Origin: Pseudomonas oleovorans subsp. oleovorans
Lineage (GTDB): Bacteria; Pseudomonadota; Gammaproteobacteria; Pseudomonadales; Pseudomonadaceae
DNA length: 64,000 nt
Direction: 5' to 3'
NCBI RefSeq assembly: GCF_002197815.1
Contig: NZ_NIUB01000014.1
Coordinates: 1-64,000, forward strand
Of this stretch, positions 19,701 to 29,080 are shown one piece after another (the first letter of the stretch is position 1; each line of letters opens with the position of its first letter). The notes under the pieces are model-generated. The model ran no database searches. It worked only from the letters and a program-made list of their open reading frames with translations, and was not told the DNA's origin. The translations under genes and the position numbers were made by a program.

Positions 19701-20975
19701 ACCCTGTTCCAGGATCGTCTGCACAGCGCCCTGCAGCATGCCGAACGGCATGACGAATGGGTGGTGCTGATGTTCCTCGACCTCGACCGCTTCAAGCCGA
19801 TCAACGACTCCCTCGGTCACGCCGCCGGCGACCGCATGCTCAAGGACGTGGCCGTGCGCCTGTCGGCCTGCGTCGACGGCGACGACACCGTGGCACGCAT
19901 GGGCGGCGACGAGTTCACCCTGCTGTTGCAGCCGCGTGCCACCCGTGAGGGCGCGTTGAATCGCGCCATTCATGTCGCCGAGCAGATTCTCTCCAGCCTG
20001 GCGCGCCCTTTTGTCCTCGAAGGACGCGAATTCTTCGTCACCGCCAGTATCGGTATCGCCCTCGCCCCGCAGGACGGTAACGAGCTGAGCCAACTGATGA
20101 AGAACGCCGACACTGCGATGTATCACGCCAAGGAACGCGGCAAGAACAACTTCCAGTTCTACCAGGCCGACATGAACGCCAGCGCCCTGGAACGCCTGGA
20201 ACTGGAAAGCGACCTGCGCCACGCCCAGGAGCAGGGCCAGTTCGTGCTGTACTACCAGCCGCAATTTTCCGGCGACGGCTGCCGCCTGACCGGCGTCGAG
20301 GCACTGCTGCGCTGGAGTCACCCGATACGCGGCCTGGTACCGCCGGATGAATTCATCCCGGTGCTGGAGGAGCTCGGTCTGGTGGTGCAGGTCGGTGAGT
20401 GGGTACTGGAGGAAGCATGCCGGCAGCTCAAGGCCTGGCATGAGGAAAAGATCCGCATCCCCAAGATCTCGGTCAACCTGTCGGCCCGGCAGTTCGCCGA
20501 AGGCGATCTGACGACGCGCATCGCCGCCATTCTGACCAGAACCGAGGTGCCTCCGGCCTGCCTGGAAGTGGAGCTGACCGAAAGCATCCTGATGCGCGAC
20601 GTGGACAGCGCAATGCAGACCCTCAGCGAACTCAAGCACCTGGGCCTGTGCATCGCCGTGGATGATTTCGGCACCGGTTACTCGTCGCTGAACTACCTCA
20701 AGCAGTTCCCTATCGACGTCTTGAAGATCGACCGCAGCTTCGTCGACGGTCTGCCGGACGGCGAACAGGATGCGCAGATCGCCCGCGCCATCATCGCCAT
20801 GGCACACAGCCTGAACATGATGGTGATCGCCGAAGGCGTGGAAAGCCATGCGCAGCTGGACTTCCTGCGCGAACACGGCTGTGACGAGGTACAGGGCTAC
20901 CTACTGGGCAGGCCCATGCCTGCACGTCAGCTCACGGCCCAGTTCAGCGGCGCAGCGCTGTTCATCCTCAGTTGA
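16770..20975 (+). CDS. morA: MorA: membrane PAS-GGDEF-EAL c-di-GMP enzyme
   Basis: Large c-di-GMP turnover protein that controls motility and biofilm in Pseudomonas. 1401 residues from a GTG start. A membrane segment lies near residues 21-40, then a periplasmic sensor (~40-250), a second membrane segment near 253-275, several PAS/PAC modules between ~300 and 955, GGDEF (~965-1130) and EAL (~1145-1390). The cyclase signature is intact (MGGDEF near 1045). The I-site is not: DGDD stands where RxxD is expected, so product inhibition is unlikely. The phosphodiesterase signature GVEALLR and the loop DDFGTGYSS are present, suggesting both activities are possible. morA next to glyA matches the order I recall from P. 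aeruginosa. Confidence 0.93.
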   Translation: MSTPSSLPSSSPGESRAALRRALVVLVLAMLGLLAWQLTQEYRQLLDSQKQLSQGYSAQLAKHLSLNMRLKAQAGQAMLQSSPARAGDGSELVTALRSIFPTVNSVAWLDANGQLLADSASESRDLSFIRNQQQRSGAAPYHFAFSALDGGALYLLLRQPDDSHRVLRMRTSALRGWLREQHQSEHDWLLEDLLSHRVIARADDLQQAGGIIAPVTAAEQAQSLELIALPGSDWQLRALFDAERAGNELMPTLAGKFLLFALCSLLTLLALYGLQREQRSLQRLNSETRRSLRQAASALGAVEERILVTQADGKVRYLNPQAEALFGVPSNVAGELHLLDLLPDLDPLLLNSPQLSSDLGPELIRVESEGRERLFAVTRSDISEVGRHAGYVWVLRDVTDEQQAMRVLQETRRRYQDIFEGTGVALCVLDLSGMRSLLLQHKLRDEAGLQRWLRADSAHQEQLIEHLHLTEANQVALNLLGVKSTEQAWQQLIDNGPVQLDDLRYRLAVAVLEGPNLMELETQLVTAQGLQRHVWLVLRLPEMLQDYQAVTLSISDITSRKRIELSLIERERFWSEVVRSVPDLLYVHDMQNRQVLFSNHSLGLQLGYSVSELKAMAGDFWEQVLHPDDSEYYWRIRNLQKVVGNGLLLESVLRWRHRDGQWRWFSIREQALARDDRGRVSRLIGLAKDITEQIERNQSLRDSEQRYRLLAESISDVIVSTDDSLNLNYVSPSVEAMLGYDAEWVTTNGLQGLAANPQQLASLYQLLERIRDSLGERDRLERLREELPDQLFVFDCLRADGHKIPVELRLVLMWDENGRFGGILGVGRDISQQRRAEKDLRMAATVFEHSTAAILVTDPAGYIVQVNKAFSRVSGYSAGQVLDQLPGMLTADRQQAAHLQYILGQLNQRGSWEGEVWLKRKGGENFPAWVGITAVHDEEGDLVSYVCFFSDISERKASEQRIHRLAYYDALTHLPNRTLFQDRLHSALQHAERHDEWVVLMFLDLDRFKPINDSLGHAAGDRMLKDVAVRLSACVDGDDTVARMGGDEFTLLLQPRATREGALNRAIHVAEQILSSLARPFVLEGREFFVTASIGIALAPQDGNELSQLMKNADTAMYHAKERGKNNFQFYQADMNASALERLELESDLRHAQEQGQFVLYYQPQFSGDGCRLTGVEALLRWSHPIRGLVPPDEFIPVLEELGLVVQVGEWVLEEACRQLKAWHEEKIRIPKISVNLSARQFAEGDLTTRIAAILTRTEVPPACLEVELTESILMRDVDSAMQTLSELKHLGLCIAVDDFGTGYSSLNYLKQFPIDVLKIDRSFVDGLPDGEQDAQIARAIIAMAHSLNMMVIAEGVESHAQLDFLREHGCDEVQGYLLGRPMPARQLTAQFSGAALFILS

Positions 20976-21110
20976 CGGGCGAGCCCTGGGCCCAACTCAG
21001 CATGAAGGCCATTTGTCAGGCCCATGACCGACCTTCATATGCCTGAATGCGACCTTTGCGGTAGAATCCGCCCCCTCTTTCTACCGCCCAGCTGATTTCA
21101 GGGGACCGCC

Positions 21111-22364
<1,254 letters not shown>

Positions 22365-22380
22365 TACGCTGTCTGAAATG

Positions 22381-22412
22381 AACAAGCCCGCCAAATTGGC
22401 GGGCTTGTTTTT
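22381..22412 (+). terminator. Terminator of glyA
   Basis: Perfect 12-bp stem AACAAGCCCGCC / GGCGGGCTTGTT, loop AAATT, followed by T's on the plus strand. The stem also resembles the tRNA terminator at 10936. It sits between convergent glyA and the DUF3015 gene and may serve both. Confidence 0.9.
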
Positions 22413-22426
22413 GCCGGGGATTAATC

Positions 22427-22933
22427 TCAGGCCGGCTGTTTCACGTAGCGCGCCAGTTGCGCGTCACGGCTCATCACCTCGAGCGTGGCTGCCAGCACCT
22501 GCTCACTGGTGGCGTCGGCTTTGCTGAAGATGCTGCCGAAGTTGTCGTGAGTGACCTTGGCGAAGTGCGCACGATCCTGAGCCTCCACGCCCAGCAAGGT
22601 AGCGTAGGCGTCCAGCGCTTCGCCCTGGCCCATGGCCATGTCTTCGGCAATCGAATCGAGCATGCCATTCATTGCCAGCATGGAGCGACCGTTGTAACCC
22701 AGCGCGCCGCTGGTATCGCAGCCGTTGGTACCGGAAGTCATGCCGAAGGTGGCATTACCCGAGGTGCCGTTGGTAGTGGTGGCCAGGAAGTGCGGGGCCA
22801 TGCCGCGCTGCCCTTCGAACAGCATGTTGCCCCAGCCGCAGCCATTACCGCCCGCAGCATCGGCAAACGCACCAACACTGGCCATGCTCAACAGACCGAA
22901 GACCAAACCTTTACCCAGCAGTCGCTTGCTCAT
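22427..22933 (-). CDS. DUF3015 family secreted protein
   Basis: 168-residue exported protein. Starting at the ATG at 22933, which has GGAG a few bases upstream, it begins MSKRLLGKGLVFGLLSMASVGAFADAAGG. That is a standard Sec signal peptide with probable cleavage after AFA. The mature part has Gly/Asn-rich segments (NGCGWGNMLFEGQRG, TTTNGTSGNATFGMTSGTNGC) and two cysteines, typical of DUF3015. Likely periplasmic or cell-envelope; function unknown. Confidence 0.85.
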   Translation of the reverse strand: MSKRLLGKGLVFGLLSMASVGAFADAAGGNGCGWGNMLFEGQRGMAPHFLATTTNGTSGNATFGMTSGTNGCDTSGALGYNGRSMLAMNGMLDSIAEDMAMGQGEALDAYATLLGVEAQDRAHFAKVTHDNFGSIFSKADATSEQVLAATLEVMSRDAQLARYVKQPA

Positions 22934-23098
22934 ATGTGTCGCTCCGCAATATTGAGTAATAAAAACTACACAAGGAGCTTTGGCGAAACTTGGCCACCTG
23001 TCAAACTGGTGTGTCTCAGCTGTGCGCTGCGACACAGCGGCAAAGCACGGGGCCGTCAGCCTTGGCTATAGTGATGTAAATCCTTCAGGAGTATGGGC

Positions 23099-23470
23099 AT
23101 GAGTGAATCAGCCAACGAGCGTCGGCGCTTTCAGCGCATCGCCTTCGACGCCCCCACCGTCATCGCTCAGGGTGAGCGACAATGGTCGGCAGCTCTGCAC
23201 GATATCTCTCTCAAGGGCCTGCTGATCAAGACCCCGCGCGACTGGAACGGGGACCCGAACCAGCCCTTCGAAGCCCTTATCGAACTGGGGGACGAAGCCA
23301 AGGTGAAGATGGAAGTGGTACTGACGCGCACCCAGCCGCAGTCGCTCGGCTTCGTCTGTCGGCATATCGACCTGGAATCGATCAGCCACCTGCGCCGCCT
23401 GATCGAGCTCAATCTTGGTGATGAGCAACTGCTGGAACGTGAACTGGCGGCATTGGGCGAAGACGACTAG
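23099..23470 (+). CDS. mapZ: PilZ-type c-di-GMP receptor MapZ
   Basis: 123-residue PilZ protein closely resembling P. aeruginosa PA4608/MapZ, which when bound to c-di-GMP inhibits the chemotaxis methyltransferase CheR1. It has RRRFQR (RxxxR arm) and HDISLKGLL (DxSxxG), and the conserved C-terminal helix [28 protein letters not shown]. The ATG at 23099 is chosen over 23093 because AGGAG then has a seven-base spacing. Its TAG stop codon is also the first three bases of repeat copy C. Position before radA is conserved. Confidence 0.9.
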   Translation: MSESANERRRFQRIAFDAPTVIAQGERQWSAALHDISLKGLLIKTPRDWNGDPNQPFEALIELGDEAKVKMEVVLTRTQPQSLGFVCRHIDLESISHLRRLIELNLGDEQLLERELAALGEDD

Positions 23471-23612
23471 GTTCTATACGAAAAGTCGTCGAGCGAAGGT
23501 CAGGCGAGGCAAAAACCGGTGAGGAAGCGCAGTTTACGAGTGGTAAATGAGCATTCCGAACCGGTTTTTAACGAAGCATCACCGAGCGCAGGCACTTTTC
23601 GTACAGAGCCTA
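23468..23612 (+). repeat. Palindromic-arm element, copy C
   Basis: 145 bp with arms TAGGTTCTATACGAAAAGT and, at the other end, ACTTTTCGTACAGAGCCTA. Two arm positions differ, both changes compatible with G-U pairing in RNA. The core AGTTTACGAGTGGTAAATGA matches copies A, B and E, but the arms do not match theirs. It starts exactly on the mapZ stop codon. Confidence 0.85.
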
Positions 23613-23616
23613 GCAG

Positions 23617-23763
23617 TCAGTGGCGCAAGCAGGCAGCCTCTGCCTGTTCACGACGCTGGCGACGCGCCTGAATACGCTGCGCCTGACGACGCGCATCGCG
23701 CGACTCAATGGCCTTGGCGTCGAAGTTGAAAGCCCGGGAAAAGAAATCGAAGAACAGGAACAT
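23617..23763 (-). CDS. Small basic protein, 48 residues, unrecognised
   Basis: A short frame beginning MFLFFDFFSRAFNFDAKAIE and ending in an Arg/Gln-rich amphipathic tail (SRDARRQAQRIQARRQRREQ). It has a strong ribosome site: AGGAG eight bases before the ATG on the minus strand. The aromatic N-terminus followed by a highly basic helix could bind membrane or nucleic acid; this is speculation. It lies convergent to mapZ, next to repeat copy C. Supported by ribosome site and composition only. Confidence 0.55.
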   Translation of the reverse strand: MFLFFDFFSRAFNFDAKAIESRDARRQAQRIQARRQRREQAEAACLRH

Positions 23764-23900
23764 GATGGCGTCTCCTTCAGTGGATACGCCTTCATGCTGC
23801 GCGTCGATAGCCTGCTACTTATTGACCTCGGTCAATTTTCGACCCGCCCCACTCGCGGCAGAACGCCGCAGCCGATACAAAGACGTAGCTCGGATGGACC

Positions 23901-23962
23901 TGTAGGAGCCGGCTTGCCGGCGATGCTTTTATCGATGATCGCCCGCAAGCGGGCTCCTACAG
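23901..23962. repeat. REP-type palindrome
   Basis: TGTAGGAGCCGGCTTGCCGG ... GCGGGCTCCTACAG, in the 250-bp gap between the 48-residue ORF and the end of radA. Nothing else is seen there. Confidence 0.8.
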
Positions 23963-24010
23963 TTGGTACATGTGCAGGTACAGCAGGAAGGGTTTTAGCC
24001 GCGACTTTAG

Positions 24011-25369
<1,359 letters not shown>

Positions 25370-25461
25370 TGCGATCAATCCTGCCGCTGAACGAAGGCTG
25401 GAACGATACCGAACAACTGGATAAATTTACAGATCACAGCCACTCTGCCCGGAATGCCCAT

Positions 25462-25938
25462 ATGCAGATCCAACTGCTCCCCACCAGCGCCGAACAGCTG
25501 CCGCTACTGGCCAACCTCTACCAGTTCTACGCCTACGAAAGCTCGGACTGGGAGCAGGAAGACGTGGAGACGGACGGTCGCTTCTACATCCACCACCCCC
25601 ACCTGCAGCGCTATTGGCAGGAGCCGGGCTGGAGCGCGCAACTGATACTGGTCGACGCCTTCATTGCCGGTTTCCTGCTGATCGAACAGAGCGAGTTACC
25701 CGGTCTTGATGTGCCGGAGTTCGCCGATCTGTTCATCCTGAAAAAGTATCGTCGCCAAGGCATCGGTCGCGCCCTGGTACAGCAGGTAATGGGCGATGGC
25801 AGGCCCTGGCTGCTGCGTTTCTACCGCCAGGATGAGTTGGCCTGCGCGTTCTGGCAGCAGCTGTTGAGCGAATGGCCCAGACCGGCGCGCGAAGTGTGGA
25901 CGGAAGAAGAGGCGGACGGGCTAATGCTGATCAGATAA
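25462..25938 (+). CDS. GNAT acetyltransferase with its C-terminus replaced by a mobile element
   Basis: 158-residue GNAT-fold acetyltransferase of unknown substrate. The acetyl-CoA loop is visible in FADLFILKKYRRQGIGRALVQQVM (RxxGxG/A). The last five codons (LMLIR and stop) belong to the miniature element inserted at 25923. Beyond the element, after a 13-base duplication, the frame resumes as LLTYLINPPVH and TGA (26089-26124). That is almost certainly the original tail. The protein lost 11 residues and gained five, and the catalytic core is intact, so it may still work. The ATG at 25462 fits the start of the GNAT fold. Confidence 0.85.
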   Translation: MQIQLLPTSAEQLPLLANLYQFYAYESSDWEQEDVETDGRFYIHHPHLQRYWQEPGWSAQLILVDAFIAGFLLIEQSELPGLDVPEFADLFILKKYRRQGIGRALVQQVMGDGRPWLLRFYRQDELACAFWQQLLSEWPRPAREVWTEEEADGLMLIR

Positions 25939-26077
25939 GTTCGTCACCACCCCCTCCTACTTGCAGTAGAGGGGCGTTTTTCGTAGGAGCCAGCTTGCTG
26001 GCGATGCTTTTTATGGCGGATCGCCGGCAAGCCGGCTCCTACAAAGATCGAGTGCAACGGCTTAACTGACTGGCATT
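25923..26077. mobile_element. Miniature inverted-repeat element (MITE-like), copy 2
   Basis: 155 bp, about 97% identical to copy 1 at 14381. Same terminal inverted repeats and internal REP-type hairpin (25981-26042). It is flanked by a perfect 13-base direct repeat AGGCGGACGGGCT (25910-25922 and 26078-26090). It lies within the 3' end of the GNAT gene and provides a new stop codon. If the ends are set one or two bases further out, the duplication shortens to 11 bases. Confidence 0.88.
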
Positions 26078-26088
26078 AGGCGGACGGG

Positions 26089-26124
26089 CTGCTCACTTAT
26101 CTGATCAACCCGCCCGTACATTGA
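26089..26124 (+). pseudogene. Displaced 3' end of the GNAT gene
   Basis: Eleven codons plus stop (LLTYLINPPVH, TGA) that would continue the GNAT frame if the element and one copy of the 13-base duplication were removed. Now untranslated. Confidence 0.8.
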
Positions 26125-26134
26125 AAACGTCTGA

Positions 26135-26198
26135 TCGCAGGGGCCCACTTGTGGGCGATCAGCCTTTCACCAACACGCCGGCAAACCGGCTTCTACGA
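26135..26198. repeat. Degenerate REP-type palindrome
   Basis: GCAGGGGCCCACTTGTGGGC ... GCCGGCAAACCGGCTTCTACG, a weathered copy of the REP family just downstream of the original end of the GNAT gene. Confidence 0.6.
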
Positions 26199-26199
26199 C

Positions 26200-26478
26200 T
26201 CAGCCCTTGCAGCCATTGCCACAACCGCAGCACTGCCCCGCAGCGCGTTTGAGCTGGCGCGCCAGCTCGTCCTTCATTGCCACGCGGTTGAGTTTCAACG
26301 CGCTGAGGGCGACGTCATCGAGCAACTCGATACCGTCCTCGATACGGCAGATGCGCTTGTCCAGTGCTTCGTATTCTTCGGCCAGGCGCGAGAACTGTTC
26401 ATCGCTCTGGCGCAGGCGCTGCAGTTCGTTGCGCAGTTCGGGGAAATCATGAACCAGCGGATGATGGTCGACGTGCAT
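26200..26478 (-). CDS. YdcH/DUF465 family protein with Cys-rich tail
   Basis: 92-residue soluble helical hairpin protein: MHVDHHPLVHDFPELRNELQ, then FSRLAEEYEALDKRICRIE and LSALKLNRVAMKDELARQL, the DUF465 pattern. Unusually, it ends CCGCGNGCKG, with four cysteines in ten residues, which could bind a metal. A paralogue lies immediately upstream (26547), 69 bases away. Function of the family is unknown. Confidence 0.8.
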   Translation of the reverse strand: MHVDHHPLVHDFPELRNELQRLRQSDEQFSRLAEEYEALDKRICRIEDGIELLDDVALSALKLNRVAMKDELARQLKRAAGQCCGCGNGCKG

Positions 26479-26546
26479 GGTGGAGCCTCTGACAGGAAAG
26501 ATGGCTCCAGCCTAGCGTCACAGACACCCCGCTCACTTGATCAGGA

Positions 26547-26795
26547 TCAAGCACTGCCCGCCTTGCGCAACAGTTCGGCGATCTCGTCCTTGAGCGCCAC
26601 CCGCTGCAACTTCAGGCCCTGCAGGATCAGATCATCCGCAGCCTCACGCCCCGCCTCGATGGCGTAGATACGCCTGTCCAGTGCTTCATAGTCACTGGCC
26701 AAACGTGGAAAGTGCGGGTCGCTGTGCAGCAACGTGCGCAAGGCATCGTGCTGCTGCGGAAACTCTCGACTAAGCGGATGATGTTCGAGCGGCAT
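26547..26795 (-). CDS. YdcH/DUF465 family protein
   Basis: 82-residue paralogue of the next gene: MPLEHHPLSREFPQQHDALR, FPRLASDYEALDRRIYAIE, LQGLKLQRVALKDEIAELL. It lacks the cysteine tail. The tandem arrangement suggests local duplication; one promoter may serve both. Confidence 0.8.
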   Translation of the reverse strand: MPLEHHPLSREFPQQHDALRTLLHSDPHFPRLASDYEALDRRIYAIEAGREAADDLILQGLKLQRVALKDEIAELLRKAGSA

Positions 26796-26821
26796 GGAGG
26801 ATTCTCCGGAAAGGGTTTCCT

Positions 26822-26881
26822 TAGGGTCTGTTGCCGTTTCGACGCGAGCCGCGTTGCTGCGCGAAACGGCAACAGACCCTA
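26822..26881. repeat. Short palindrome, possible solo form of the palindromic-arm family (F)
   Basis: Perfect 20-bp arms TAGGGTCTGTTGCCGTTTCG and its complement around a 20-base loop. Arm length and the TAG start match copies A-E, but the core is missing. It lies just upstream of the YdcH pair. It could also be an operator or a terminator. Confidence 0.65.
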
Positions 26882-27035
26882 GCCTAGTCGAAGCTGCGCC
26901 GAATGCTGCAGCGCAAGGAGTTACAAGCCCTTGCGTACCTGCGCAGCCCTCTGAAACAAAATGTTGCAGCCTTGCTGCAATATCACCTGTCCTTTTGCGT
27001 TAATTTTATCGGCCGTTCGTCACTAGCCCACCTAC

Positions 27036-28061
27036 ATGACACTCCTGATAGCGTTCGCTGTCCTCTCCATCCTGGTTTCGTTCATCTGCTCCATCCTCGA
27101 AGCCGCCCTGCTTTCCCTCACGCCCAGTTACATCGCACAGCAGAAGGCCGACAAACCGCAGCTGTACGAAAGGCTGAAAGAGCTCAAAGACAAGATCGAC
27201 CAGCCGCTGGCGGCCATCCTGACCCTCAACACCGTGGCACACACCGTTGGCGCGACCGGCGTTGGTGCGCAGGTGGCAATCGTCTTCGGCGACGGTTACC
27301 TGGGTATCGCCTCGGCGGTCATGACCCTGCTGATCCTGGTGCTTTCGGAAATTCTGCCGAAGACCATCGGTGCCCGTTACTGGCGCGTCCTGGCGCCCGT
27401 TCTGCCGGGCATGCTGCGGGCGATGATCCTGCTGCTCAAGCCGTTCATCGTGCTCTCCGATCTGATCATGCGCCTGTTCGGCGGCAAGGAGCCGGAACAT
27501 GATATTCGCCAGGAAATCAAGGCACTGACCCTGCTCGGCCGCGAAGTGGGCAAGCTCGACGAAGACGAACATCGAGTGATCAGCAACATCCTCGACCTGC
27601 ACGAGATTCGCCTGCGCGACATCATGACGCCGCGCATCGTCTGTGAGTCCGCCGCGCCGGATGAGTCCATAGCCGCGTTCAAGGCCCGCGCCCGCGAAAG
27701 CCAATTCTCTCGCTACCCGGTGATCGGCGAGGACGAGTCGCCGCTGGGCGTGGTGTTCCGCTATGACGCCCTGGCGGCCGAGAACGATGCCGAGCCAATC
27801 ACCCGCATCATGAAGCCGCTCAAGGTCGTGCCGGAAAGCATGAACGTGGAGAACCTGATGACCCTGATGATGCAGGAACATCAGCATATGTGCCTGGTGT
27901 ACGACGAGTTCGGTAGCTGGCGCGGCCTGGTGACCCTGGAGGACATCATGGAAACCATCATCGGCAAACCAATTCTCGACGAGACCGACGACATTCCCAA
28001 TATGCGCCGCTTCGCCAAGCGCCGCTGGGAGCACCGCATCAAGGCCATCCGCGAGGACTGA
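27036..28061 (+). CDS. CNNM/CBS domain membrane protein (HlyC/CorC type)
   Basis: 341-residue inner-membrane protein. The N-terminal DUF21/CNNM region (~1-150) contains about four hydrophobic segments and the typical LVLSEILPKTIGARY. A CBS pair (~200-315) follows, including VPESMNVENLMTLMMQEHQHMCLVYDEFGSWRGLVTLEDIMETIIG. The C-terminal CorC/HlyC domain is absent; the protein ends soon after the CBS pair. Related proteins are proposed Mg2+/Co2+ exporters; the substrate here is inferred only. Confidence 0.88.
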   Translation: MTLLIAFAVLSILVSFICSILEAALLSLTPSYIAQQKADKPQLYERLKELKDKIDQPLAAILTLNTVAHTVGATGVGAQVAIVFGDGYLGIASAVMTLLILVLSEILPKTIGARYWRVLAPVLPGMLRAMILLLKPFIVLSDLIMRLFGGKEPEHDIRQEIKALTLLGREVGKLDEDEHRVISNILDLHEIRLRDIMTPRIVCESAAPDESIAAFKARARESQFSRYPVIGEDESPLGVVFRYDALAAENDAEPITRIMKPLKVVPESMNVENLMTLMMQEHQHMCLVYDEFGSWRGLVTLEDIMETIIGKPILDETDDIPNMRRFAKRRWEHRIKAIRED

Positions 28062-28838
28062 TCACCAGTAGTTCTCCACCGCCACCTGGCCCGGCCTGCG
28101 GGTCAGGCTCAGGTTGAGGCCGCGCGCTTTCAGACGCTGGCGAATGTCATCGATCATCTGCGGGTTGCCGCAGATCATCACCCGAGAATGCTCGGGCGTC
28201 AGTTCCAGCCCGGCAGCGCGCTCCAGCTCGCCGCTGTCGAGCAGGTCGGTGATCCGCGCATGCAGGCAGCCCGGCGCCTGTTCACGGGTAACCACCGGCA
28301 AATAGGTGAGCTTGTGCGCGAACTCGGCCAAATGCTCCAGTTCAGCGAAGCTTCTGATCAGCGGCTGATAGGCCAGCTCGGCGCTGGTGCGCGCGCTGTA
28401 CACCAGCACGATGCGCGCGAAGCGCTGCCACACCTCGAAGTCCTGCAGGATCGACAAAAATGGCGCGATGCCAGTGCCGCTGCCCAACAGCCACAGATCG
28501 CGGCCATCGACGAAGCGATCCAGGGTCAGGTAGCCGGTGGCCATCTTCTCCACCAGCAGGCTGTCGCCAACCCGCAGGCGGCTCAACTCGCTGGTAAATT
28601 CGCCGCCCGGCACCACGATGGAGAAGAACTCGAGAAACTCGTCATGTGGCGCGGACACCAGCGAATAGGCGCGCCAAACCACAGTGCCATCGGTTTTCTC
28701 CACGCCCAGGCGCACGAACTGCCCGGCGCGGAAACGAAAGCCCGGGTCACGGGTAGTGCGCAGGGTGAACAGACTCTGCGTCAAGCTGCGTACCTCGAGC
28801 AGCGTCTGACGGGTGAACTTGTCTTCGCTGACGGTCAT
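28062..28838 (-). CDS. fpr: Ferredoxin/flavodoxin-NADP+ reductase
   Basis: FAD enzyme exchanging electrons between NADPH and ferredoxin or flavodoxin. 258 residues from the ATG at 28838. Visible: the FAD motif RAYSLVSAPHDEFLEFFSIVV, the NADPH region LLGSGTGIAPFLSIL, and the C-terminal CGNPQMIDDIRQRL...VENYW. Pseudomonas carries two types; this locus probably corresponds to FprB, but I use the general symbol. Confidence 0.92.
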   Translation of the reverse strand: MTVSEDKFTRQTLLEVRSLTQSLFTLRTTRDPGFRFRAGQFVRLGVEKTDGTVVWRAYSLVSAPHDEFLEFFSIVVPGGEFTSELSRLRVGDSLLVEKMATGYLTLDRFVDGRDLWLLGSGTGIAPFLSILQDFEVWQRFARIVLVYSARTSAELAYQPLIRSFAELEHLAEFAHKLTYLPVVTREQAPGCLHARITDLLDSGELERAAGLELTPEHSRVMICGNPQMIDDIRQRLKARGLNLSLTRRPGQVAVENYW

Positions 28839-28850
28839 AATCGCCCCTTC

Positions 28851-29020
28851 AGGCACCTCCAAACACTATCTGCGTTGTCATGACTGCGTTAAAAACAAGC
28901 TCGTGCGCGAGTCCGATCAAAATGCTCATTTACAGCTCGTAAAGTCGAGCGCGACTCCGACCGTTTTTAGCTTGTTTTTGCCTTGTGCTGACTGTCTCGC
29001 CTACGTGTTTAGAGGCACCT
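28851..29020 (-). repeat. Palindromic-arm element, copy E
   Basis: About 170 bp in the opposite orientation to A-D. The core is the complement of GGTCGGAGTCGCGCTCGAC...TTTACGAGCTGTAAATGAGC. The arms (AGGCACCTCCAAACAC left, GTGTTTAGAGGCACCT right) again pair with each other but differ from those of the other copies. It occupies the divergent promoter region of fpr and rlmG. Confidence 0.8.
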
Positions 29021-29080
29021 CTTCATTGAATACCTGTCCAGTCTGGCGCAATCGGCCAGCGACAAACACCGAAGGTTTGC

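Noticed and set aside
18381-20876. 831-codon open frame antisense to morA
   Set aside because: Same codon-bias artefact; GGDEF, EAL and PAS motifs are unambiguous on the plus strand.
21034-21067. Sigma-70 promoter of glyA (TAGAAT at 21062)
   Set aside because: A plausible -10 exists, but no -35 at 16-18 bases; too weak to list.
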